From Nemertoderma westbladi (Eukaryota; Xenacoelomorpha; Nemertodermatida; Nemertodermatidae): a stretch of 64,000 nucleotides of DNA. A program made the position numbers and the translations under genes. The stretch covers positions 34,542 through 98,541 of the forward strand of contig JAUCBJ010004099.1 in assembly GCA_032718475.1 (NCBI GenBank). Reading direction: 5' to 3'. Below, piece after piece: positions 36,601 through 51,600 of the stretch (the stretch's first letter is position 1; each line of letters opens with the position of its first letter). The notes beneath the pieces are model-generated. The model saw nothing but the letters and a program-made list of their open reading frames with translations, was not told where the DNA came from and did not search any database.

Positions 36601-39600
36601 AGAGCTGTAAGGAGGTGGTTAATATGTAGAGCTCGAACCCAGTATATAGAGCTGTAAGGAGGTGGTTAATATGTAGAGCTCGAACCCAGTATATAGAGCT
36701 GTAAGGAGGTGGTTAATATGTAGAGCTCGAACCCAGTAGAGCTGTAAGGAGGTGGTTAATATGTAGAGCTCGAACCCAGTAGAGCTGTAAGGAGGTGGTT
36801 AATATGTAGAGCTCGAACCCAGTATATAGAGCTGTAAGGAGGTGGTTAATATGTAGAGCTCGAACCCAGTAGAGCTGTAAGGAGGTGGTTAATATGTAGA
36901 GCTCGAACCCAGTAGAGCTGCAAGGAGGTGGTTACTATGTAGAGCTCGAACCCAGTATATAGAGCTGTAAGGAGGTGGTTAATATGTAGAGCTCGAACCC
37001 AGTATATAGAGCTGTAAGGAGGTGGTTACTATGTAGAGCTCGAACCCAGTAGAGCTGTAAGGAGGTGGTTAATATGTAGAGCTCGAACCCAGTATATAGA
37101 GCTGTAAGGAGGTGGTTAATATGTAGAGCTCGAACCCAGTATATAGAGCTGTAAGGAGGTGGTTACTATGTAGAGCTCGAACCCAGTAGAGCTGTAAGGA
37201 GGTGGTTAATATGTAGAGCTCGAACCCAGTAGAGCTGTAAGGAGGTGGTTAATATGTAGAGCTCGAACCCAGTATATAGAGCTGTAAGGAGGTGGTTAAT
37301 ATGTAGAGCTCGAACCCAGTAGAGCTGTAAGGAGGTGGTTACTATGTAGAGCTCGAACCCAGTATATAGAGCTGTAAGGAGGTGGTTACTATGTAGAGCT
37401 CGAACCCAGTATATAGAGCTGTAAGGAGGTGGTTAATATGTAGAGCTCGAACCCAGTAGAGCTGTAAGGAGGTGGTTAATATGTAGAGCTCGAACCCAGT
37501 AGAGCTGTAAGGAGGTGGTTACTATGTAGAGCTCGAACCCAGTATATAGAGCTGTAAGGAGGTGGTTAATATGTAGAGCTCGAACCCAGTATATAGAGCT
37601 GTAAGGAGGTGGTTATATGTAGAGCTCGAACCCAGTATATAGAGCTGTAAGGAGGTGGTTACTCTGTAGAGCTCGAACCCAGTATATAGAGCTGTAAGGA
37701 GGTGGTTAATATGTAGAGCTCGAACCCAGTAGAGCTGTAAGGAGGTGGTTAATATGTAGAGCTCGAACCCAGTAGAGCTGTAAGGAGGTGGTTAATATGT
37801 AGAGCTCGAACCCAGTATAGCTGTAAGGAGGTGGTTACTATGTAGAGCTCGAACCCAGTAGCTGTAAGGAGGTGGTTAATATGTAGAGCTCGAACCCAGT
37901 ATATAGAGCTGTAAGGAGGTGGTTAATATGTAGAGCTCGAACCCAGTATATAGAGCTGTAAGGAGGTGGTTATGTAGAGCTCGAACCCAGTATATAGAGC
38001 TGTAAGGAGGTGGTTACTCTGTAGAGCTCGAACCCAGTATATAGAGCTGTAAGGAGGTGGTTAATATGTAGAGCTCGAACCCAGTAGAGCTGTAAGGAGG
38101 TGGTTAATATGTAGAGCTCGAACCCAGTAGAGCTGTAAGGAGGTGGATAATATGTAGAGCTCGAACCCAGTATAGCTGTAAGGAGGTGGTTACTATGTAG
38201 AGCTCGAACCCAGTAGCTGTAAGGAGGTGGTTAATATGTAGAGCTCGAACCCAGTATATAGAGCTGTAAGGAGGTGGTTAATATGTAGAGCTCGAACCTA
38301 GTATATAGAGCTGTAGGGAGGTGGTTAATATGTAGAGCTCGAACCCAGTAGCTGTAAGGAGGTGGTTAATATGTAGAGCTCGAACCCAGTATATAGAGCT
38401 GTAAGGAGGTGGTTAATATGTAGAGCTCGAACCCAGTAGAGCTGTAAGGAGGTGGTTACTATGTAGAGCTCGAACCCAGTATATAGAGCTGTAAGGAGGT
38501 GGTTAATATGTAGAGCTCGAACCCAGTATATAGAGCTGTAAGGAGGTGGTTAATATGTAGAGCTCGAACCCAGTAGAGCTGTAAGGAGGTGGTTACTATG
38601 TAGAGCTCGAACCCAGTATATAGAGCTGTAAGGAGGTGGTTAATATGTAGAGCTCGAACCCAGTATATAGAGCTGTAAGGAGGTGGTTACTATGTAGAGC
38701 TCGAACCCAGTATATAGAGCTGTAAGGAGGTGGTTACTATGTAGAGCTCGAACCCAGTATATAGAGCTGTAAGGAGGTGGTTAATATGTAGAGCTCGAAC
38801 CCAGTATATAGAGCTGTAAGGAGGTGGTTACTATGTAGAGCTCGAACCCAGTATATAGAGCTGTAAGGAGGTGGTTACTATGTAGAGCTCGAACCCAGTA
38901 GAGCTGTAAGGAGGTGGTTACTATGTAGAGCTCGAACCCAGTAGCTGTAAGGAGGTGGTTACTATGTAGAGCTCGAACCCAGTAGAGCTGTAAGGAGGTG
39001 GTTACTATGTAGAGCTCGAACCCAGTAGCTGTAAGGAGGTGGTTACTATGTAGAGCTCGAACCCAGTAGCTGTAAGGAGGTGGTTAATATGTATAGCTCG
39101 AACCCAGTATATAGAGCTGTAAGGAGGTGGTTACTATGTAGAGCTCGAACCCAGTATATAGAGCTGTAAGGAGGTGGTTAATATGTATAGCTCGAACCCA
39201 GTATATAGAGCTGTAAGGAGGTGGTTACTATGTAGAGCTCGAACCCAGTATATAGAGCTGTAAGGAGGTGGTTACTATGTAGAGCTCGAACCCAGTATAT
39301 AGAGCTGTAAGGAGGTGGTTACTATGTAGAGCTCGAACCCAGTATATAGAGCTGTAAGGAGGTGGTTAATATGTAGAGCTCGAACCCAGTATATAGAGCT
39401 GTAAGGAGGTGGTTACTATGTAGAGCTCGAACCCAGTATATAGAGCTGTAAGGAGGTGGTTACTATGTAGAGCTCGAACCCAGTATATAGAGCTGTAAGG
39501 AGGTGGTTAATATGTAGAGCTCGAACCCAGTAGAGCTGTAAGGAGGTGGTTAATATGTAGAGCTCGAACCCAGTATATAGAGCTGTAAGGAGGTGGTTAC

Positions 39601-42600
39601 TATGTAGAGCTCGAACCCAGTAGAGCTGTAAGGAGGTGGTTAATATGTAGAGCTCGAACCCAGTATATAGAGCTGTAAGGAGGTGGTTAATATGTAGAGC
39701 TCGAACCCAGTATATAGAGCTGTAAGGAGGTGGTTACTATGTAGAGCTCGAACCCAGTATATAGAGCTGTAAGGAGGTGGTTACTATGTAGAGCTCGAAC
39801 CCAGTATATAGAGCTGTAAGGAGGTGGTTACTATGTAGAGCTCGAACCCAGTATATAGAGCTGTAAGGAGGTGGTTACTATGTAGAGCTCGAACCCAGTA
39901 TATAGAGCTGTAAGGAGGTGGTTACTATGTAGAGCTCGAACCCAGTATATAGAGCTGTAAGGAGGTGGTTAATATGTAGAGCTCGAACCCAGTATATAGA
40001 GCTGTAAGGAGGTGGTTACTATGTAGAGCTCGAACCCAGTATATAGAGCTGTAAGGAGGTGGTTACTATGTAGAGCTCGAACCCAGTATATAGAGCTGTA
40101 AGGAGGTGGTTACTATGTAGAGCTCGAACCCAGTATATAGAGCTGTAAGGAGGTGGTTAATATGTAGAGCTCGAACCCAGTATATAGAGCTGTAAGGAGG
40201 TGGTTACTATGTAGAGCTCGAACCCAGTAGAGCTGTAAGGAGGTGGTTAATATGTAGAGCTCGAACCCAGTATATAGAGCTGTAAGGAGGTGGTTACTAT
40301 GTAGAGCTCGAACCCAGTAGAGCTGTAAGGAGGTGGTTAATATGTAGAGCTCGAACCCAGTATATAGAGCTGTAAGGAGGTGGTTAATATGTAGAGCTCG
40401 AACCCAGTATATAGAGCTGTAAGGAGGTGGTTACTATGTAGAGCTCGAACCCAGTATATAGAGCTGTAAGGAGGTGGTTACTATGTAGAGCTCGAACCCA
40501 GTATATAGAGCTGTAAGGAGGTGGTTAATATGTAGAGCTCGAACCCAGTATATAGAGCTGTAAGGAGGTGGTTAATATGTAGAGCTCGAACCCAGTATAT
40601 AGAGCTGTAAGGAGGTGGTTAATATGTAGAGCTCGAACCCAGTATATAGAGCTGTAAGGAGGTGGTTAATATGTAGAGCTCGAACCCAGTAAGCTGTAAG
40701 GAGGTGGTTACTATGTAGAGCTCGAACCCAGTAGAGCTGTAAGGAGGTGGTTACTATGTAGAGCTCGAACCCAGTAGCTGTAAGGAGGTGGTTACTATGT
40801 AGAGCTCGAACCCAGTAGAGCTGTAAGGAGGTGGTTAATATGTAGAGCTCGAACCCAGTATATAGAGCTGTAAGGAGGTGGTTACTATGTAGAGCTCGAA
40901 CCCAGTATATAGAGCTGTAAGGAGGTGGTTAATATGTAGAGCTCGAACCCAGTATATAGAGCTGTAAGGAGGTGGTTACTATGTAGAGCTCGAACCCAGT
41001 ATATAGAGCTGTAAGGAGGTGGTTACTATGTAGAGCTCGAACCCAGTATATAGAGCTGTAAGGAGGTGGTTACTATGTAGAGCTCGAACCCAGTATATAG
41101 AGCTGTAAGGAGGTGGTTAATATGTAGAGCTCGAACCCAGTATATAGAGCTGTAAGGAGGTGGTTACTATGTAGAGCTCGAACCCAGTATATAGAGCTGT
41201 AAGGAGGTGGTTACTATGTAGAGCTCGAACCCAGTATATAGAGCTGTAAGGAGGTGGTTAATATGTAGAGCTCGAACCCAGTATATAGAGCTGTAAGGAG
41301 GTGGTTACTATGTAGAGCTCGAACCCAGTAGAGCTGTAAGGAGGTGGTTAATATGTAGAGCTCGAACCCAGTATATAGAGCTGTAAGGAGGTGGTTAATA
41401 TGTAGAGCTCGAACCCAGTATATAGAGCTGTAAGGAGGTGGTTACTATGTAGAGCTCGAACCCAGTATATAGAGCTGTAAGGAGGTGGTTACTATGTAGA
41501 GCTCGAACCCAGTATATAGAGCTGTAAGGAGGTGGTTACTATGTAGAGCTCGAACCCAGTATATAGAGCTGTAAGGAGGTGGTTACTATGTAGAGCTCGA
41601 ACCCAGTATATAGAGCTGTAAGGAGGTGGTTACTATGTAGAGCTCGAACCCAGTATATAGAGCTGTAAGGAGGTGGTTAATATGTAGAGCTCGAACCCAG
41701 TATATAGAGCTGTAAGGAGGTGGTTACTATGTAGAGCTCGAACCCAGTATATAGAGCTGTAAGGAGGTGGTTACTATGTAGAGCTCGAACCCAGTATATA
41801 GAGCTGTAAGGAGGTGGTTACTATGTAGAGCTCGAACCCAGTATATAGAGCTGTAAGGAGGTGGTTAATATGTAGAGCTCGAACCCAGTATATAGAGCTG
41901 TAAGGAGGTGGTTACTATGTAGAGCTCGAACCCAGTAGAGCTGTAAGGAGGTGGTTAATATGTAGAGCTCGAACCCAGTATATAGAGCTGTAAGGAGGTG
42001 GTTACTATGTAGAGCTCGAACCCAGTAGAGCTGTAAGGAGGTGGTTAATATGTAGAGCTCGAACCCAGTATATAGAGCTGTAAGGAGGTGGTTAATATGT
42101 AGAGCTCGAACCCAGTATATAGAGCTGTAAGGAGGTGGTTACTATGTAGAGCTCGAACCCAGTATATAGAGCTGTAAGGAGGTGGTTACTATGTAGAGCT
42201 CGAACCCAGTATATAGAGCTGTAAGGAGGTGGTTAATATGTAGAGCTCGAACCCAGTATATAGAGCTGTAAGGAGGTGGTTAATATGTAGAGCTCGAACC
42301 CAGTATATAGAGCTGTAAGGAGGTGGTTAATATGTAGAGCTCGAACCCAGTATATAGAGCTGTAAGGAGGTGGTTAATATGTAGAGCTCGAACCCAGTAT
42401 ATAGAGCTGTAAGGAGGTGGTTAATATGTAGAGCTCGAACCCAGTATATAGAGCTGTAAGGAGGTGGTTAATATGTAGAGCTCGAACCCAGTAGAGCTGT
42501 AAGGAGGTGGTTAATATGTAGAGCTCGAACCTAGTATATAGAGCTGTAAGGAGGTGGTTAATATGTAGAGCTCGAACCCAGTAGAGCTGTAAGGAGGTGG

Positions 42601-45600
42601 TTAATATGTAGAGCTCGAACCCAGTATATAGAGCTGTAAGGAGGTGGTTAATATGTAGAGCTCGAACCTAGTATATAGAGCTGTAAGGAGGTGGTTAATA
42701 TGTAGAGCTCGAACCCAGTAGAGCTGTAAGGAGGTGGTTACTATGTAGAGCTCGAACCCAGTAGAGCTGTAAGGAGGTGGTTAATATGTAGAGCTCGAAC
42801 CCAGTAGCTGTAAGGAGGTGGTTAATATGTAGAGCTCGAACCCAGTATATAGAGCTGTAAGGAGGTGGTTAATATGTAGAGCTCGAACCCAGTATATAGA
42901 GCTGTAAGGAGGTGGTTAATATGTAGAGCTCGAACCCAGTAGAGCTGTAAGGAGGTGGTTACTATGTAGAGCTCGAACCCAGTATATAGAGCTGTAAGGA
43001 GGTGGTTAATATGTAGAGCTCGAACCTAGTATATAGAGCTGTAAGGAGGTGGTTAATATGTAGAGCTCGAACCCAGTAGAGCTGTAAGGAGGTGGTTACT
43101 ATGTAGAGCTCGAACCCAGTAGAGCTGTAAGGAGGTGGTTAATATGTAGAGCTCGAACCCAGTAGCTGTAAGGAGGTGGTTAATATGTAGAGCTCGAACC
43201 CAGTATATAGAGCTGTAAGGAGGTGGTTACTATGTAGAGCTCGAACCCAGTATATAGAGCTGTAAGGAGGTGGTTACTATGTAGAGCTCGAACCCAGTAT
43301 ATAGAGCTGTAAGGAGGTGGTTAATATGTAGAGCTCGAACCCAGTAGAGCTGTAAGGAGGTGGTTAATATGTAGAGCTCGAACCCAGTAGAGCTGTAAGG
43401 AGGTGGTTACTATGTAGAGCTCGAACCCAGTAGAGCTGTAAGGAGGTGGTTAATATGTAGAGCTCGAACCTAGTATATAGAGCTGTAAGGAGGTGGTTAA
43501 TATGTAGAGCTCGAACCCAGTAGAGCTGTAAGGAGGTGGTTACTATGTAGAGCTCGAACCCAGTAGAGCTGTAAGGAGGTGGTTAATATGTAGAGCTCGA
43601 ACCCAGTATATAGAGCTGTAAGGAGGTGGTTACTATGTAGAGCTCGAACCCAGTATATAGAGCTGTAAGGAGGTGGTTAATATGTAGAGCTCGAACCTAG
43701 TATATAGAGCTGTAAGGAGGTGGTTAATATGTAGAGCTCGAACCCAGTAGAGCTGTAAGGAGGTGGTTACTATGTAGAGCTCGAACCCAGTAGAGCTGTA
43801 AGGAGGTGGTTAATATGTAGAGCTCGAACCCAGTATATAGAGCTGTAAGGAGGTGGTTACTATGTAGAGCTCGAACCCAGTATATAGAGCTGTAAGGAGG
43901 TGGTTAATATGTAGAGCTCGAACCCAGTAGAGCTGTAAGGAGGTGGTTACTATGTAGAGCTCGAACCCAGTAGAGCTGTAAGGAGGTGGTTAATATGTAG
44001 AGCTCGAACCCAGTAGCTGTAAGGAGGTGGTTAATATGTAGAGCTCGAACCCAGTATATAGAGCTGTAAGGAGGTGGTTAATATGTAGAGCTCGAACCCA
44101 GTATATAGAGCTGTAAGGAGGTGGTTAATATGTAGAGCTCGAACCCAGTAGAGCTGTAAGGAGGTGGTTAATATGTAGAGCTCGAACCCAGTAGAGCTGT
44201 AAGGAGGTGGTTACTATGTAGAGCTCGAACCCAGTATATAGAGCTGTAAGGAGGTGGTTACTATGTAGAGCTCGAACCCAGTAGAGCTGTAAGGAGGTGG
44301 TTAATATGTAGAGCTCGAACCCAGTAGCTGTAAGGAGGTGGTTACTATGTAGAGCTCGAACCCAGTATATAGAGCTGTAAGGAGGTGGTTACTATGTAGA
44401 GCTCGAACCCAGTATATAGAGCTGTAAGGAGGTGGTTACTATGTAGAGCTCGAACCCAGTATATAGAGCTGTAAGGAGGTGGTTAATATGTAGAGCTCGA
44501 ACCCAGTATATAGAGCTGTAAGGAGGTGGTTAATATGTAGAGCTCGAACCCAGTATATAGAGCTGTAAGGAGGTGGTTAATATGTAGAGCTCGAACCCAG
44601 TATATAGAGCTGTAAGGAGGTGGTTAATATGTAGAGCTCGAACCCAGTATATAGAGCTGTAAGGAGGTGGTTAATATGTAGAGCTCGAACCCAGTATATA
44701 GAGCTGTAAGGAGGTGGTTAATATGTAGAGCTCGAACCCAGTAGAGCTGTAAGGAGGTGGTTAATATGTAGAGCTCGAACCCAGTATATAGAGCTGTAAG
44801 GAGGTGGTTAATATGTAGAGCTCGAACCCAGTAGAGCTGTAAGGAGGTGGTTAATATGTAGAGCTCGAACCCAGTATATAGAGCTGTAAGGAGGTGGTTA
44901 ATATGTAGAGCTCGAACCTAGTATATAGAGCTGTAAGGAGGTGGTTAATATGTAGAGCTCGAACCCAGTAGAGCTGTAAGGAGGTGGTTACTATGTAGAG
45001 CTCGAACCCAGTAGAGCTGTAAGGAGGTGGTTAATATGTAGAGCTCGAACCCAGTAGCTGTAAGGAGGTGGTTAATATGTAGAGCTCGAACCCAGTATAT
45101 AGAGCTGTAAGGAGGTGGTTAATATGTAGAGCTCGAACCCAGTATATAGAGCTGTAAGGAGGTGGTTAATATGTAGAGCTCGAACCCAGTAGAGCTGTAA
45201 GGAGGTGGTTACTATGTAGAGCTCGAACCCAGTATATAGAGCTGTAAGGAGGTGGTTAATATGTAGAGCTCGAACCTAGTATATAGAGCTGTAAGGAGGT
45301 GGTTAATATGTAGAGCTCGAACCCAGTAGAGCTGTAAGGAGGTGGTTACTATGTAGAGCTCGAACCCAGTAGAGCTGTAAGGAGGTGGTTAATATGTAGA
45401 GCTCGAACCCAGTAGGCTGTAAGGAGGTGGTTAATATGTAGAGCTCGAACCCAGTATATAGAGCTGTAAGGAGGTGGTTACTATGTAGAGCTCGAACCCA
45501 GTATATAGAGCTGTAAGGAGGTGGTTACTATGTAGAGCTCGAACCCAGTATATAGAGCTGTAAGGAGGTGGTTAATATGTAGAGCTCGAACCCAGTAGAG

Positions 45601-48600
45601 CTGTAAGGAGGTGGTTAATATGTAGAGCTCGAACCCAGTAGAGCTGTAAGGAGGTGGTTACTATGTAGAGCTCGAACCCAGTAGAGCTGTAAGGAGGTGG
45701 TTAATATGTAGAGCTCGAACCCAGTATATAGAGCTGTAAGGAGGTGGTTAATATGTAGAGCTCGAACCCAGTAGAGCTGTAAGGAGGTGGTTACTATGTA
45801 GAGCTCGAACCCAGTAGAGCTGTAAGGAGGTGGTTAATATGTAGAGCTCGAACCCAGTATATAGAGCTGTAAGGAGGTGGTTACTATGTAGAGCTCGAAC
45901 CCAGTATATAGAGCTGTAAGGAGGTGGTTAATATGTAGAGCTCGAACCCAGTATATAGAGCTGTAAGGAGGTGGTTAATATGTAGAGCTCGAACCCAGTA
46001 GAGCTGTAAGGAGGTGGTTACTATGTAGAGCTCGAACCCAGTAGAGCTGTAAGGAGGTGGTTAATATGTAGAGCTCGAACCCAGTATATAGAGCTGTAAG
46101 GAGGTGGTTACTATGTAGAGCTCGAACCCAGTATATAGAGCTGTAAGGAGGTGGTTAATATGTAGAGCTCGAACCCAGTAGAGCTGTAAGGAGGTGGTTA
46201 CTATGTAGAGCTCGAACCCAGTAGAGCTGTAAGGAGGTGGTTAATATGTAGAGCTCGAACCCAGTAGAGCTGTAAGGAGGTGGTTAATATGTAGAGCTCG
46301 AACCCAGTATATAGAGCTGTAAGGAGGTGGTTAATATGTAGAGCTCGAACCCAGTATATAGAGCTGTAAGGAGGTGGTTAATATGTAGAGCTCGAACCCA
46401 GTAGAGCTGTAAGGAGGTGGTTAATATGTAGAGCTCGAACCCAGTAGAGCTGTAAGGAGGTGGTTACTATGTAGAGCTCGAACCCAGTATATAGAGCTGT
46501 AAGGAGGTGGTTACTATGTAGAGCTCGAACCCAGTAGAGCTGTAAGGAGGTGGTTAATATGTAGAGCTCGAACCCAGTAAGCTGTAAGGAGGTGGTTACT
46601 ATGTAGAGCTCGAACCCAGTAGAGCTGTAAGGAGGTGGTTAATATGTAGAGCTCGAACCCAGTAGCTGTAAGGAGGTGGTTACTATGTAGAGCTCGAACC
46701 CAGTATATAGAGCTGTAAGGAGGTGGTTACTATGTAGAGCTCGAACCCAGTATATAGAGCTGTAAGGAGGTGGTTAATATGTAGAGCTCGAACCCAGTAG
46801 AGCTGTAAGGAGGTGGTTAATATGTAGAGCTCGAACCCAGTAGAGCTGTAAGGAGGTGGTTAATATGTAGAGCTCGAACCCAGTATATAGAGCTGTAAGG
46901 AGGTGGTTAATATGTAGAGCTCGAACCCAGTATATAGAGCTGTAAGGAGGTGGTTACTATGTAGAGCTCGAACCCAGTATATAGAGCTGTAAGGAGGTGG
47001 TTAATATGTAGAGCTCGAACCCAGTAGCTGTAAGGAGGTGGTTACTATGTAGAGCTCGAACCCAGTATATAGAGCTGTAAGGAGGTGGTTACTATGTAGA
47101 GCTCGAACCCAGTAGAGCTGTAAGGAGGTGGTTACTATGTAGAGCTCGAACCCAGTATATAGAGCTGTAAGGAGGTGGTTAATATGTAGAGCTCGAACCC
47201 AGTATATAGAGCTGTAAGGAGGTGGTTACTATGTAGAGCTCGAACCCAGTAGAGCTGTAAGGAGGTGGTTACTATGTAGAGCTCGAACCCAGTATATAGA
47301 GCTGTAAGGAGGTGGTTACTATGTAGAGCTCGAACCCAGTAGAGCTGTAAGGAGGTGGTTAATATGTAGAGCTCGAACCCAGTAGCTGTAAGGAGGTGGT
47401 TACTATGTAGAGCTCGAACCCAGTATATAGAGCTGTAAGGAGGTGGTTACTATGTAGAGCTCGAACCCAGTAGAGCTGTAAGGAGGTGGTTAATATGTAG
47501 AGCTCGAACCCAGTATATAGAGCTGTAAGGAGGTGGTTACTATGTAGAGCTCGAACCCAGTATATAGAGCTGTAAGGAGGTGGTTACTATGTAGAGCTCG
47601 AACCCAGTAGAGCTGTAAGGAGGTGGTTACTATGTAGAGCTCGAACCCAGTATATAGAGCTGTAAGGAGGTGGTTACTATGTAGAGCTCGAACCCAGTAT
47701 ATAGAGCTGTAAGGAGGTGGTTAATATGTAGAGCTCGAACCCAGTATATAGAGCTGTAAGGAGGTGGTTAATATGTAGAGCTCGAACCCAGTAGAGCTGT
47801 AAGGAGGTGGTTAATATGTAGAGCTTGAACCCAGTATATAGAGCTGTAAGGAGGTGGTTAATATGTAGAGCTCGAACCCAGTAGAGCTGTAAGGAGGTGG
47901 TTACTATGTAGAGCTCGAACCCAGTATATAGAGCTGTAAGGAGGTGGTTACTATGTAGAGCTCGAACCCAGTAGCTGTAAGGAGGTGGTTACTATGTAGA
48001 GCTCGAACCCAGTATATAGAGCTGTAAGGAGGTGGTTACTATGTAGAGCTCGAACCCAGTATATAGAGCTGTAAGGAGGTGGTTAATATGTAGAGCTCGA
48101 ACCCAGTATATAGAGCTGTAAGGAGGTGGTTACTATGTAGAGCTCGAACCCAGTAGAGCTGTAAGGAGGTGGTTCATATGTAGAGCTCGAACCCAGTAGA
48201 GCTGTAAGGAGGTGGTTAATATGTAGAGCTCGAACCCAGTATATAGAGCTGTAAGGAGGTGGTTAATATGTAGAGCTCGAACCCAGTATATAGAGCTGTA
48301 AGGAGGTGGTTACTATGTAGAGCTCGAACCCAGTATATAGAGCTGTAAGGAGGTGGTTACTATGTAGAGCTCGAACCCAGTATATAGAGCTGTAAGGAGG
48401 TGGTTAATATGTAGAGCTCGAACCCAGTATATAGAGCTGTAAGGAGGTGGTTCATATGTAGAGCTCGAACCCAGTAGAGCTGTAAGGAGGTGGTTAATAT
48501 GTAGAGCTCGAACCCAGTATATAGAGCTGTAAGGAGGTGGTTACTATGTAGAGCTCGAACCCAGTATATAGAGCTGTAAGGAGGTGGTTAATATGTAGAG

Positions 48601-51600
48601 CTCGAACCCAGTATATAGAGCTGTAAGGAGGTGGTTAATATGTAGAGCTCGAACCCAGTATATAGAGCTGTAAGGAGGTGGTTACTATGTAGAGCTCGAA
48701 CCCAGTAGAGCTGTAAGGAGGTGGTTACTATGTAGAGCTCGAACCCAGTAGAGCTGTAAGGAGGTGGTTACTATGTAGAGCTCGAACCCAGTAGAGCTGT
48801 AAGGAGGTGGTTAATATGTAGAGCTCGAACCCAGTAGAGCTGTAAGGAGGTGGTTAATATGTAGAGCTCGAACCCAGTATATAGAGCTGTAAGGAGGTGG
48901 TTACTATGTAGAGCTCGAACCCAGTATATAGAGCTGTAAGGAGGTGGTTACTATGTAGAGCTCGAACCCAGTAGAGCTGTAAGGAGGTGGTTACTATGTA
49001 GAGCTCGAACCCAGTAGAGCTGTAAGGAGGTGGTTAATATGTAGAGCTCGAACCCAGTAGAGCTGTAAGGAGGTGGTTAATATGTAGAGCTCGAACCCAG
49101 TAGAGCTGTAAGGAGGTGGTTACTATGTAGAGCTCGAACCCAGTATATAGACCTGTAAGGAGGTGGTTACTATGTAGAGCTCGAACCCAGTATATAGAGC
49201 TGTAAGGAGGTGGTTACTATGTAGAGCTCGAACCCAGTAGAGCTGTAAGGAGGTGGTTACTATGTAGAGCTCGAACCCAGTATATAGAGCTGTAAGGAGG
49301 TGGTTACTATGTAGAGCTCGAACCTAGTATATAGAGCTGTAAGGAGGTGGTTAATATGTAGAGCTCGAACCCAGTAGAGCTGTAAGGAGGTGGTTACTAT
49401 GTAGAGCTCGAACCCAGTATATAGAGCTGTAAGGAGGTGGTTAATATGTAGAGCTCGAACCCAGTAGAGCTGTAAGGAGGTGGTTACTATGTAGAGCTCG
49501 AACCCAGTATATAGAGCTGTAAGGAGGTGGTTAATATGTAGAGCTCGAACCCAGTATATAGAGCTGTAAGGAGGTGGTTACTATGTAGAGCTCGAACCCA
49601 GTAGAGCTGTAAGGAGGTGGTTACTATGTAGAGCTCGAACCCAGTATATAGAGCTGTAAGGAGGTGGTTACTATGTAGAGCTCGAACCCAGTAGAGCTGT
49701 AAGGAGGTGGTTAATATGTAGAGCTCGAACCCAGTAGAGCTGTAAGGAGGTGGTTAATATGTAGAGCTCGAACCCAGTATATAGAGCTGTAAGGAGGTGG
49801 TTACTATGTAGAGCTCGAACCTAGTATATAGAGCTGTAAGGAGGTGGTTAATATGTAGAGCTCGAACCCAGTAGAGCTGTAAGGAGGTGGTTACTATGTA
49901 GAGCTCGAACCCAGTATATAGAGCTGTAAGGAGGTGGTTAATATGTAGAGCTCGAACCCAGTATATAGAGCTGTAAGGAGGTGGTTACTATGTAGAGCTC
50001 GAACCCAGTAGAGCTGTAAGGAGGTGGTTACTATGTAGAGCTCGAACCCAGTATATAGAGCTGTAAGGAGGTGGTTACTATGTAGAGCTCGAACCCAGTA
50101 GAGCTGTAAGGAGGTGGTTAATATGTAGAGCTCGAACCCAGTAGAGCTGTAAGGAGGTGGTTAATATGTAGAGCTCGAACCCAGTATATAGAGCTGTAAG
50201 GAGGTGGTTACTATGTAGAGCTCGAACCTAGTATATAGAGCTGTAAGGAGGTGGTTAATATGTAGAGCTCGAACCCAGTAGAGCTGTAAGGAGGTGGTTA
50301 CTATGTAGAGCTCGAACCCAGTATATAGAGCTGTAAGGAGGTGGTTAATATGTAGAGCTCGAACCCAGTAGAGCTGTAAGGAGGTGGTTAATATGTAGAG
50401 CTCGAACCCAGTATATAGAGCTGTAAGGAGGTGGTTAATATGTAGAGCTCGAACCCAGTAGCTGTAAGGAGGTGGTTACTATGTAGAGCTCGAACCCAGT
50501 ATATAGAGCTGTAAGGAGGTGGTTACTATGTAGAGCTCGAACCCAGTAGACCTGTAAGGAGGTGGTTAATATGTAGAGCTCGAACCCAGTAGAGCTGTAA
50601 GGAGGTGGTTACTATGTAGAGCTCGAACCCAGTATATAGAGCTGTAAGGAGGTGGTTAATATGTAGAGCTCGAACCCAGTATATAGAGCTGTAAGGAGGT
50701 GGTTAATATGTAGAGCTCGAACCCAGTAGAGCTGTAAGGAGGTGGTTACTATGTAGAGCTCGAACCCAGTATATAGAGCTGTAAGGAGGTGGTTACTATG
50801 TAGAGCTCGAACCCAGTATATAGAGCTGTAAGGAGGTGGTTACTATGTAGAGCTCGAACCTAGTATATAGAGCTGTAAGGAGGTGGTTAATATGTAGAGC
50901 TCGAACCCAGTAGAGCTGTAAGGAGGTGGTTACTATGTAGAGCTCGAACCCAGTATATAGAGCTGTAAGGAGGTGGTTACTATGTAGAGCTCGAACCCAG
51001 TATATAGAGCTGTAAGGAGGTGGTTACTATGTAGAGCTCGAACCCAGTATATAGAGCTGTAAGGAGGTGGTTAATATGTAGAGCTCGAACCCAGTAGAGC
51101 TGTAAGGAGGTGGTTAATATGTAGAGCTCGAACCCAGTATATAGAGCTGTAAGGAGGTGGTTACTATGTAGAGCTCGAACCTAGTATATAGAGCTGTAAG
51201 GAGGTGGTTAATATGTAGAGCTCGAACCCAGTATATAGAGCTGTAAGGAGGTGGTTACTATGTAGAGCTCGAACCCAGTATATAGAGCTGTAAGGAGGTG
51301 GTTAATATGTAGAGCTCGAACCCAGTAGAGCTGTAAGGAGGTGGTTAATATGTAGAGCTCGAACCCAGTATATAGAGCTGTAAGGAGGTGGTTACTATGT
51401 AGAGCTCGAACCCAGTATATAGAGCTGTAAGGAGGTGGTTACTATGTAGAGCTCGAACCTAGTATATAGAGCTGTAAGGAGGTGGTTAATATGTAGAGCT
51501 CGAACCCAGTAGAGCTGTAAGGAGGTGGTTACTATGTAGAGCTCGAACCCAGTATATAGAGCTGTAAGGAGGTGGTTACTATGTAGAGCTCGAACCTAGT